NCBI GenBank assembly: GCA_038232655.1
Contig: JBBSNM010000034.1
Location: forward strand, 1-26,059
Origin: JACCVL01 sp038232655
Lineage (GTDB): Bacteria; Actinomycetota; Actinomycetes; Propionibacteriales; Nocardioidaceae
Length of the DNA: 26,059 nt
Direction of reading: 5' to 3'
Positions 15,816 to 22,669 of this stretch are shown piece after piece. How positions within the stretch are numbered: the stretch's first letter is position 1; each line of letters starts with the position of its first letter. Made by a program: the position numbers and the translations under genes. The notes beneath the pieces are model-generated. The model was given only the letters and a program-made list of their open reading frames with translations. It had not been told where the DNA came from and did no database searches.

Positions 15816-16981
15816 TGGACTTCGAGCTGAGCGACGAGCAGCGCGGCGTGGTGGCCACCATCCGCGCGTTCGTCGAGAGGGAGCTGTACCCGCACGAGGA
15901 CGAGGTCGAGCGCCTCGACGAGGTGCCCGCAGAGCTGGCGGCCGCGATCCGTTCCCGGGCGCTGCGGGCCGGCCTGTACGCCGCCAACATGCCAACGGAA
16001 CTCGGCGGGGGCGGCCTGGACGCGGTGTCCTTGACGCTCGTCGAGCGCGAGCTCGGCAAGGCCTCGTGCGCCCTGCAGATGCTGGTGGCGCGGCCGAGCA
16101 ACATCCTGCAGGCCTGCACCGGCGAGCAGGTGGACCGCTACCTGCTGCCGACCGTGCGCGGCGAGCGGCACGACTGCCTGGCGATGACGGAGCCCGGCGC
16201 GGGATCGGATGTCCGCAGCATGACCACCCGGGCCGAGCGCACCGGCACCGACTGGGTCATCAACGGGACCAAGCACTTCATCTCGCACGCGGACACGGCC
16301 GACTTCGTCGTGCTGTTCGCCGCCACCGGGAGCGAGCAGACCCGGCGTGGCCCGCGCAACCTGGTCAGCGCGTTCCTCGTGGACGTGGGCACGCCCGGGT
16401 TCACCGTGCACCGCGGCTCGAGCTGCGTGTCGCACCGCGGCTACCACCAGTGCGAGCTGGTGTTCGACGGCTGCCGGGTCGGCGGCGACCAGCTGCTGGG
16501 TGAGGTGGGTCGTGGGCTGGCCCTGATGGACGAGTGGCTGGGTGCGAGCCGGCTCCAGGTGGCCGCGACCAGCGTCGGCCGTGCCCGCCGCGTGCTGGAC
16601 GCGGCCCTCGACTGGGCGGCGACCCGGGAGCAGTTCGGGCAGCCGGTGGGCCAGTTCCAGGGGGTCGGCTTCCAGCTGGCCGACGTCGCGGTCGCGGTCG
16701 AGGCCGCCGAGCTGCTGACCCTGCAGGCCGCGTGGCGGCTGGACCAGGGACGCCTGACGATGCAGGACGCGGCGATGGCGAAGCTGTTCGCCTCCGAGAC
16801 CCTCGCCCGGGTCACCGACACCGCCGTCCAGGTCTTCGGCGGCAGCGGGTTGATGACCGACGCCCCGGTCGAACGCTGGTGGCGGGACGCCCGGGTCGAA
16901 CGGATCTGGGACGGCACCAGCGAGATCCAGCGGCTGATCATCGCCCGCTCGCTGCTGCGGCCACGGGAGCGGTCGGCATGA
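15815..16981 (+). CDS. acyl-CoA dehydrogenase, probable gamma-butyrobetainyl-CoA/crotonobetainyl-CoA oxidoreductase
   Basis: This 388-residue flavoprotein has the acyl-CoA dehydrogenase domains in order: an N-terminal helical part (FELSDEQRGVVATIRAFVE), a middle sheet with the FAD motif MTEPGAGSD, and a C-terminal helical part with REQFGQPVGQFQ, QVFGGSGLM and WDGTSEIQRL. Where medium-chain-type enzymes have the catalytic Glu of YEGT, this protein has Asp366 (WDGT). The MDEW...SRLQVA helix offers no isovaleryl-type Glu instead, so Asp366 is the likely base. Next to a CaiD homologue, the expected reaction is gamma-butyrobetainyl-CoA to crotonobetainyl-CoA or the reverse. Start GTG 15815 overlaps the thioesterase stop (TAGTG), and the TGA stop overlaps the next ATG (ATGA). 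The family is certain; the substrate is inferred from neighbours. Confidence 0.9.
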   Translation: MDFELSDEQRGVVATIRAFVERELYPHEDEVERLDEVPAELAAAIRSRALRAGLYAANMPTELGGGGLDAVSLTLVERELGKASCALQMLVARPSNILQACTGEQVDRYLLPTVRGERHDCLAMTEPGAGSDVRSMTTRAERTGTDWVINGTKHFISHADTADFVVLFAATGSEQTRRGPRNLVSAFLVDVGTPGFTVHRGSSCVSHRGYHQCELVFDGCRVGGDQLLGEVGRGLALMDEWLGASRLQVAATSVGRARRVLDAALDWAATREQFGQPVGQFQGVGFQLADVAVAVEAAELLTLQAAWRLDQGRLTMQDAAMAKLFASETLARVTDTAVQVFGGSGLMTDAPVERWWRDARVERIWDGTSEIQRLIIARSLLRPRERSA

Positions 16982-17766
16982 CCGGCTGCGAGGCGGTGCG
17001 CGTCACGGTCGACGGCGAGACGTTGGTGGTCACCCTCGACCGACCACCTGCGAACGCCGTCGACGCCGCCACCAGCCGCGCCCTGTACAGCGCCTTCTCT
17101 CGGCTGCGTGACGACCCGGCGCTGCGCGTCGGGATCCTCACCGGTGGCGGTGATCGGTTCTTCAGCGCCGGTTGGGACCTCAAGGCAGCCGCGGCCGGTG
17201 AGACGCCGGACGCCGACTGGGGGCCGGGCGGATTCGCGGGCCTGACCGAGTTCGTCGACATCGACAAGCCGGTGATCGCCGCGGTCAACGGGATGGCGAT
17301 GGGTGGCGGGTTCGAGCTCGCGCTGGCCGCGGACCTGATGGTGGTGGCAGACCACGCCGAGCTCGCGCTGACCGAGACCACGCTTGGCCTGGTCGCCGAC
17401 GCCGGTGGGCTGCTCCGAATATCTGCCCGGCTGCCCCGAGCCATCGCCCGCGAGCTGCTGCTGACGGGCCGCCGGCTGGGCGCCGAGGAGGCAGTGCGGT
17501 GGGGGCTGGCCAACCGGTCGGTTCCCGCCGACCGGCTGATGTCGGCCGCCAGCGACCTGGCTGCCGGCATCTGCGCCAGCGCGCCGCTGTCGGTCGCGGC
17601 CACGCTCGAGGTGCTGCGCGAGACCGAGGGCCAGACCATCCGCGAAGGGTTCGCGACCATGCGCAGCGGCCTGCCCGTCTACTCCCGGGTCGCCGGCTCC
17701 CTCGATGCGGCGGAGGGACCGCGCGCCTTCGTCGAACGGCGCCCCCCACGCTGGCAGGGACGCTGA
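16978..17766 (+). CDS. caiD: carnitinyl-CoA dehydratase (crotonobetainyl-CoA hydratase), CaiD-like
   Basis: This 262-residue crotonase-family protein agrees with E. coli CaiD (261 residues), as I recall that sequence, far beyond the family level. Shared stretches include RDDPxLRV, FFSAGWDLKAAA, GPGGFAGLTE, DKPVIAAVNG, the GGGFELALAAD turn and the final GPxAFxExRxPxWxGR. The two crotonase active-site glutamates are Glu113 (GGGFE) and Glu133 (LTETTLG), and the oxyanion-hole segments are intact. CaiD interconverts crotonobetainyl-CoA and L-carnitinyl-CoA. The gene is translationally coupled to the acyl-CoA dehydrogenase (ATGA) and followed 46 bp later by the BKACE gene. In an operon with carnitine dehydrogenase, the expected direction is hydration toward carnitine. 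Confidence 0.9.
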   Translation: MTGCEAVRVTVDGETLVVTLDRPPANAVDAATSRALYSAFSRLRDDPALRVGILTGGGDRFFSAGWDLKAAAAGETPDADWGPGGFAGLTEFVDIDKPVIAAVNGMAMGGGFELALAADLMVVADHAELALTETTLGLVADAGGLLRISARLPRAIARELLLTGRRLGAEEAVRWGLANRSVPADRLMSAASDLAAGICASAPLSVAATLEVLRETEGQTIREGFATMRSGLPVYSRVAGSLDAAEGPRAFVERRPPRWQGR

Positions 17767-17812
17767 CCCCGGACCCGTACCCGATCACCCCACCCAGCGA
17801 GGAGCTCCCAGG

Positions 17813-18718
17813 ATGCGAAACATCGCCACGTCCGCCTTCATCACCTGCGCGCTGACCGGCGCGGGTGACCTGACCGGCACCCGGCACCGCGCGCCGATCA
17901 CACCCGAGCAGATCGCCGACTCCGCGATCGAGGCCGCGCAGGCCGGCGCCGCTGTCGTGCACATCCACGTGCGCGACCCCGAGACCGGGCTCGGCGCCCG
18001 CGACGTCGGCTACTACCGCGAGGCGGTGGAGCGGATCCGCGCGTCGAAGACCGACGTGGTCATCAACCTGACCACCGGGATGGGCGGCGAGATCGTCCTC
18101 GGCGGGCCGGAGAACCCGCTGCCGCCGGACCCCGCCGGCACCGACATGGCAGGGGCGACCGAGCGGCTCGCCCACGTCGAGCAGCTGCGGCCGGAGATCT
18201 GCACGCTCGACGGCGGCACGATGAACTTCGCCGCCGGCGGCGACTACCTGATGGTCAACACCCCGAGCATGGTCCGGGCGATGGCAGCGGGCATCCGGGA
18301 CCTGGGGGTCCGTCCCGAGGTCGAGGTCTTCGACACCGGCGACCTAGTGCTGCTCAAGACCCTGATCGGTGAGGGGCTGATCGACGACCCGGTGCTCGTC
18401 CAGCTGTGCATGGGGATCCCGTACGGCGCACCCAACGACCCGCTGACGCTCGCCGCGATGGTCAACCAGCTGCCGGCGGGCGCGGTCTTCTCCGCATTCT
18501 CGGTGGGGCGGTTCCAGCTGCCGTACGCGGCGATGGCCGTCCTGCACGGGGGGAACGTGCGGGTCGGGCTGGAGGACAACCTGTACCTGTCGCGCGGCGT
18601 GCTCGCCACCAACGGCCAGCTCGTCGAGCGCGCGGTGACCCTGCTGGACACCCTGAACATCGGCCGGCTCGGCCCCGCCGAGGTGCGCGAGCAGCTCGGC
18701 CTGGTCAAGCATGGGTGA
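17813..18718 (+). CDS. BKACE/DUF849 beta-keto acid cleavage enzyme, probable 3-dehydrocarnitine:acetyl-CoA cleavage
   Basis: This 301-residue TIM-barrel protein belongs to the beta-keto acid cleavage enzymes, first known from 3-keto-5-aminohexanoate cleavage (Kce). The zinc motif is H50-x-H52 in VHIHVRDP. The active-site triplet R-x3-E-D is R250, E254 and D255, the same spacing as R226, E230 and D231 of Kce. These enzymes exchange the beta-keto acid with acetyl-CoA. A dehydrocarnitine subgroup gives betainyl-CoA plus acetoacetate. Directly preceding carnitine dehydrogenase, with an 8-bp overlap, this gene almost certainly has that role. The start is ATG 17813 with GAGGAG at 17799-17804; the frame's upstream extension overlaps caiD and is not used. 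Confidence 0.9.
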   Translation: MRNIATSAFITCALTGAGDLTGTRHRAPITPEQIADSAIEAAQAGAAVVHIHVRDPETGLGARDVGYYREAVERIRASKTDVVINLTTGMGGEIVLGGPENPLPPDPAGTDMAGATERLAHVEQLRPEICTLDGGTMNFAAGGDYLMVNTPSMVRAMAAGIRDLGVRPEVEVFDTGDLVLLKTLIGEGLIDDPVLVQLCMGIPYGAPNDPLTLAAMVNQLPAGAVFSAFSVGRFQLPYAAMAVLHGGNVRVGLEDNLYLSRGVLATNGQLVERAVTLLDTLNIGRLGPAEVREQLGLVKHG

Positions 18719-19808
18719 CCCCGCCGGCCGCCTCGACGGGCTGCCGCAGACCGTCGGACTGGTCGGCGGTGGGGTCATCGGCGGCGGCTGGGCCGCGCGG
18801 TTCGTGCTCGCCGGGGTCGACGTCCGGCTGTTCGATCCCGACCCCGAGGTGTCGCGCAAGCTCGGCGAGACGCTGGCCAACGCCAGGGCGGCGGTGGCCG
18901 CGCTGGTCGACGCGCCGCTGCCCGCCGAGGGCAAGTGCACGGTGGTGGGCTCGGTCGCCGAAGCGGTGGCCGACGCGCAGTTCGTGCAGGAGAGCGCACC
19001 CGAACGCGAGGACCTCAAGCGCTCCTTGCTCGCCGAGGCCAGCCGGGCCGCCCCCGACGACGTGGTGATCGCGTCATCCACGTCGGGGCTGCTCCCCTCC
19101 CGGCTGCAGGCGGACATGGTCCATCCCGAGCAGCTGGTCGTCGGTCACTCGTTCAACCCGGTCTACCTGCTGCCCCTGGTCGAGATCTGCGCCGGCAGCA
19201 AGACCTCGCCGCCGGCCGTCGAGCGGGCCAGCGCGGTCTACACCGGCGTCGGCATGCGGCCGTTGCATATCCGGCGCGAGGTGGACGGCTTCGTCGCCGA
19301 CCGGCTGCTCGAGGCCCTGTGGCGCGAGGCCCTGTGGCTGGTAGCCGACGGGGTGGCCAGCGTCGAGGACGTCGACGACGCCATCCGGTTCGGGGCGGGT
19401 CTGCGGTTCTCGGCCATGGGAACCATGCTGAGCTACCGGATCGCGGGCGGTGAGGGCGGGATGCGGCACTTCATCAGCCAGTTCGGCCCCGCCCTGCAGT
19501 GGCCGTGGACCCGGCTCACCGACGTCCCCGAGCTCACCGACGAGCTGCTGGACCGGATCGAGGCGCAGTCCGACGCCCAGGCCGGTGGCGCCTCGGTCCG
19601 CGAGCTGGAGCGGCTCCGGGACCGATGCCTGGTGGCCGTCCTGCGCGGGCTGCGCGACATCCCGTACGCCGCCGGCGAGGTGATCGCGGCCTACGACGCC
19701 GAGCTGCGGGAGCGGGCACCCGCAATACACGCACAGGGCACTGGTCCGGGCGCCTCGGAGGGCGGCGAGCAGCCGGGGCCGGCCGTCGCGACACCGCGCC
19801 GGTCGTGA
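18711..19808 (+). CDS. cdhA: L-carnitine dehydrogenase
   Basis: This 365-residue protein is a 3-hydroxyacyl-CoA-dehydrogenase-like NAD enzyme with the glycine-rich loop GLVGGGVIGGGWAARF near residue 16. The segments GHSFNPVYLLPLVEICAG and GPALQWPWTRLTDVPELTDE are, to my knowledge, characteristic of L-carnitine dehydrogenases and not of general 3-hydroxybutyryl-CoA dehydrogenases. It oxidises L-carnitine to 3-dehydrocarnitine, the substrate of the preceding BKACE enzyme. Some bacteria have a C-terminal thioesterase domain fused to this enzyme. Here the protein stops after a short disordered tail (about 330-365), so hydrolysis depends on the separate hotdog proteins. It is the last gene of the operon and ends 7 bp from the convergent dimethylglycine-dehydrogenase-like gene. 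Confidence 0.9.
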   Translation: MGDPAGRLDGLPQTVGLVGGGVIGGGWAARFVLAGVDVRLFDPDPEVSRKLGETLANARAAVAALVDAPLPAEGKCTVVGSVAEAVADAQFVQESAPEREDLKRSLLAEASRAAPDDVVIASSTSGLLPSRLQADMVHPEQLVVGHSFNPVYLLPLVEICAGSKTSPPAVERASAVYTGVGMRPLHIRREVDGFVADRLLEALWREALWLVADGVASVEDVDDAIRFGAGLRFSAMGTMLSYRIAGGEGGMRHFISQFGPALQWPWTRLTDVPELTDELLDRIEAQSDAQAGGASVRELERLRDRCLVAVLRGLRDIPYAAGEVIAAYDAELRERAPAIHAQGTGPGASEGGEQPGPAVATPRRS

Positions 19809-19815
19809 GGCCGGC

Positions 19816-22245
19816 TCACATCTTCAGCCGCTCGTTCTTCGGGTCGTAGGCGGGCTCGGCCAGCACCACCGCCGGCCGGCGCTCACCGAGGATCTGCACG
19901 TCCAGCCTGGTGCCCGGCGCCGCGTGCGCCGGGTCGAGCCAGGCGAACGCGTAGCTGGCCCCGGTGCGGTAGCCGTAGCCACCGCTGCTGACCACGCCGA
20001 CGATGGCGTCGCCGGCGAAGACGGCCTCGTCACCCAGGCAGTCGGCGCCGTCGGCGTCGATCGCCAGGTAGGCACCCGCGCGGGACCGCTGCCCGGCGTC
20101 TCGGACCAGCAGCGCCTCGCGACCGACGAAGTCGCCCTTGTCGCGGCAGACGACGAAGTCCATCCCCGCCTCGACCGGGTCCACATCGTGGGTCAGGTCG
20201 GCCGGCACCCGGTAGGCCTTCTCCATCCGGAGGCTGTTCAGCGCGTGGTGGCCGACGTCGGCCACACCGAGGTCCGCGCCGGCGGCGAGCAGGCCGTCAT
20301 AGACGGTCAGCATGTCGCCGACCGGCAGGTGCAGCTCCCAGCCCAGCTCGCCGGTGAACCCCACCCGCAGCGCGCGCACCGGCACGCCGCAGACGTCGAC
20401 GTCCTGGGCGGTGAGCCAGCCGAATGCCTCGTTGTCCAGCCCCGCGTCGGTGCACCGAGCGAGCAGCCCGCGCGACCACGGACCGGCGATGGCGAGCACC
20501 CCAAGCCGCTGGGTGACGACCGCCAGCTCGACGTCGGCGTCGGCGGGCAGGTGCGTGCGCAGGTACTCCAGGTCCCGGTGCTCGCCCACCGCGGCCGACA
20601 CCAGGTAGAAGTCGTTCTCGGCCAGCCGGGTGATCGTCAGCTCGCTCTCGAACCGACCGGTCGGGGTGAGCGCACAGGTCAGACCGATGCGGCCGACCCG
20701 CGGCAGCCGGTTGGTGACCACGGCGTCGAGGGCGGCGGCAGCGTCCGGGCCGCGCAGCTCGAACTTGGCGAAGGCGCTCATCTCCAGCACGCCGACGCGC
20801 TCGTGCACGGCGCGACACTCCTCACGTACCGGCTCGAACCAGTGTGTGCGCCGGAAGCCGACCCGGTCCTCGACCGGCAGCCCGGCGGCACCCGGGAACC
20901 ACTTGGGCCGTTCCCACCCGTAGATCTGGGTGAAGACCGCACCGCGCTCGGCTAGCCGGTCGTACAGCGCCGACGGTCGCACCGGCCGCAGCGCCGGCCG
21001 CTCGACACCGGGGATCGGGGCCTTGTGCCGAAACTCGTAGTCCTCGACGCCCTTCACCCGGCCGTACTCGGGCCGGCCGGCGGGGATGAAGCCGTAGCGG
21101 CGCGGGTCGTAGTGGCGCAGGCTGAGCTCGGTCTCGCCGTGCGCCATCCAGCGGGCGAGCTCGCGGCCCAGCCCCGGCCCGTCGGCGATGCCGAGGTGGA
21201 TCCCGCAGGCCATCCAGAAGCCCGGGATGCCGGACGGTCCGAGCAGCGGGTCGCCGTCGGGCGGGTGCATGACCGAACCGCGGATCACCCGGCGGATGCC
21301 GACCGGCTCGAGCACCGGCATCCGCTCGAACGCCCGGCCGAGCCACTCGCCGATCCGGTCGTAGTCGGCCGGGAACAGCGGGTGCTCCAGCTCCCAGGGC
21401 GGCCCGTCCGGCCAGGCCGCCTCGGCGTCGGCCTGCTCGTAGATGCCGATCAGGCCCGACCGCTGCTCCTGCCGGAGGTAGCCGGAGATGTAGTCGTCGC
21501 GCAGCACCGGCAGCTCGCGGTCGAGGTCGGCGAACTCCGGCACGTCGCCGGTGACCAGGTAGGTGTGCAGCGCGTTGGCGAACGGCGCATGCAGCCCGAC
21601 CATGGCCGCCACCTTGTCGGCGTAGCAGCCGGCGGCGTTCACGACGTGCTCGCAGGTCACCGTCCCCCGCTCCGTGACCACCGCGAACTCGCCGCTGGGG
21701 TGGCGCTCGATCGACAGCACCCGGGTGCGCTTGTGCACCGCCGCGCCGCGGGCCCGGGCGCCGGTGAGCAGGGCGTGGGTGGCACCGGAGGGGTCGAGAT
21801 GCCCGTCGTCCGGGGTCCACAGCGCGCCGACCGCACCGGTCGCGTCGTAGAAGGGGTGCAGTGCGGCGATCTCATCGGGGCCGATGAGCGACATCGCGTT
21901 GCTGGCGTACGCGGCGGAGCCCAGCTGCGCCTTCAGCCGGTCGTGCTCGACCGCGTCGTAGGCGATGCGCAGGCTGCCCGGCTGGTGCCACGACGTCGCC
22001 ACCCCGGTCTCGGCCTCGAGCCCGGCGTACAGGTCGGAGCCGTAGCGGCGCATTGCCGCCACCGTGTGACCCTCGACCGAGTGCGTCAGCTGGCCGGCAG
22101 CGTGCCAGGTCGACCCGGAGGTGGGCTCGGCCTTCTCCAGCAGCAAGGAGTCGGTCCAGCCCTCGTGCGCCAGGTGGTAGAGCACGCTGGCGCCGACGAT
22201 CCCGCCGCCGATGACGATGACACGGGCGCGCTCGGGCAACGACAT
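19816..22245 (-). CDS. FAD-dependent oxidoreductase with GcvT domain, dimethylglycine/sarcosine dehydrogenase type
   Basis: This 809-residue protein begins with a Rossmann FAD motif (VIVIGGGIVGASVLYHL). It carries GSTWHAAG with His48 at the position where dimethylglycine and sarcosine dehydrogenases bind FAD covalently. An FAD-oxidoreductase central domain extends to about residue 430. A folate-binding GcvT domain follows (about 440-690, e.g. GVLEMSAFAKFELRGPDAAAAL... and GYTGE-like GFTGELGWELHLP), then a GcvT C-terminal barrel (about 700-800, GVVSSGGYGY). Such enzymes demethylate dimethylglycine or sarcosine and pass the carbon to tetrahydrofolate. Next to carnitine genes that yield glycine betaine, dimethylglycine is the likely substrate, but sarcosine is not excluded. 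ATG 22245 has GGAGG ten bases upstream. It is leftward, so it is under separate control from the carnitine operon. Confidence 0.88.
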   Translation of the reverse strand: MSLPERARVIVIGGGIVGASVLYHLAHEGWTDSLLLEKAEPTSGSTWHAAGQLTHSVEGHTVAAMRRYGSDLYAGLEAETGVATSWHQPGSLRIAYDAVEHDRLKAQLGSAAYASNAMSLIGPDEIAALHPFYDATGAVGALWTPDDGHLDPSGATHALLTGARARGAAVHKRTRVLSIERHPSGEFAVVTERGTVTCEHVVNAAGCYADKVAAMVGLHAPFANALHTYLVTGDVPEFADLDRELPVLRDDYISGYLRQEQRSGLIGIYEQADAEAAWPDGPPWELEHPLFPADYDRIGEWLGRAFERMPVLEPVGIRRVIRGSVMHPPDGDPLLGPSGIPGFWMACGIHLGIADGPGLGRELARWMAHGETELSLRHYDPRRYGFIPAGRPEYGRVKGVEDYEFRHKAPIPGVERPALRPVRPSALYDRLAERGAVFTQIYGWERPKWFPGAAGLPVEDRVGFRRTHWFEPVREECRAVHERVGVLEMSAFAKFELRGPDAAAALDAVVTNRLPRVGRIGLTCALTPTGRFESELTITRLAENDFYLVSAAVGEHRDLEYLRTHLPADADVELAVVTQRLGVLAIAGPWSRGLLARCTDAGLDNEAFGWLTAQDVDVCGVPVRALRVGFTGELGWELHLPVGDMLTVYDGLLAAGADLGVADVGHHALNSLRMEKAYRVPADLTHDVDPVEAGMDFVVCRDKGDFVGREALLVRDAGQRSRAGAYLAIDADGADCLGDEAVFAGDAIVGVVSSGGYGYRTGASYAFAWLDPAHAAPGTRLDVQILGERRPAVVLAEPAYDPKNERLKM

Positions 22246-22507
22246 GGTCGGTCAACCTCCAGGTGGGTCTGGTAGCCCATCACCCGAGCCTGCGGTGCGC
22301 TGACACCCGGCTGCCGACACAGTGGCAGCGGCACCCGGGTCGCCGCAAACCGCTGTTTGACCTCACGCTAGGGGGCGCCGCCCGGCGGTCTGTGGGGTCA
22401 CAATGGGCGCACCCGAGACCGGAGGTGGCCATGCGCACCTCCGGGCATCCCGGCTGCCTCACCCACCCCCGGCAGGCCGCCTGGCGCACACCCGGCCGCG
22501 TGCGGCG

Positions 22508-22569
22508 CACTCGGTTCCCCAAGCACCACCACCCAGCCCGGCACGGCACAGTGCCCACTGCACCGAGTG
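22508..22569 (+). repeat. 57-bp intergenic repeat, copy 1 (62 bp)
   Basis: It starts CACTCGGT and ends ACCGAGTG, an 8-bp inverted repeat at its ends. It contains the core AGCACCACCACCCAGCCCGG shared by all four copies. It is five bases longer than the others because of an altered GGCACGGCACAGTGCC centre. A flanking stretch (CACCCGGCCGCG then GCGGCG) is shared with copy 4. Confidence 0.85.
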
Positions 22570-22572
22570 GCG

Positions 22573-22629
22573 CACTCGGTTCCCCAAGCACCACCACCCA
22601 GCCCGGACAGGTGCCGACGGAACCGAGTA
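22573..22629 (+). repeat. 57-bp intergenic repeat, copy 2
   Basis: It begins three bases after copy 1 in the same orientation. Arms ACTCGGTTCC (22574-22583) and GGAACCGAGT (22619-22628) form a perfect 10-bp inverted repeat. It differs from copy 3 at about nine of 57 positions; at the innermost arm bases the change is on both sides, keeping pairing possible. Confidence 0.85.
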
Positions 22630-22646
22630 GCCGCACCGGCGGCCAG

Positions 22647-22667
22647 GCGGCCCGGCCGACCGGCCGC
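22647..22667 (-). terminator. possible terminator of the SpoIID-like gene
   Basis: GCGGCC (22647-22652) and GGCCGC (22662-22667) form a GC-rich hairpin with an internal CGGCC/GGCCG alternative, a few bases past the stop codon of the SpoIID-like gene. There is no U-run, as is common in actinobacteria. Confidence 0.35.
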
Positions 22668-22669
22668 TC

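Larger units (their letters stand above)
22246..22669. other. 424-bp intergenic region with repeats, no convincing gene
   Basis: The right part holds two copies of the 57-bp repeat and a possible terminator of the SpoIID-like gene. The left part should contain the promoter of the flavoprotein gene, but no good pair was found. A rightward ATG at 22431 with GGAGG just upstream opens a frame of about 170 codons. It runs through the repeats and then antisense to the SpoIID-like gene, with Pro/Thr/Arg-rich composition and no family resemblance, so I do not call it. Confidence 0.5.

Noticed and set aside
15815..17766. An E. coli-type anaerobic caiTABCDE operon
   Set aside because: CaiT, CaiB, CaiC and CaiE are absent here, and carnitine dehydrogenase plus BKACE show a breakdown route to betaine, not crotonobetaine reduction.
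18711..19808. Ordinary 3-hydroxybutyryl-CoA dehydrogenase
   Set aside because: The QFGPALQWPWTRL and FNPVYLLPLVEI segments and the BKACE neighbour point to L-carnitine dehydrogenase.
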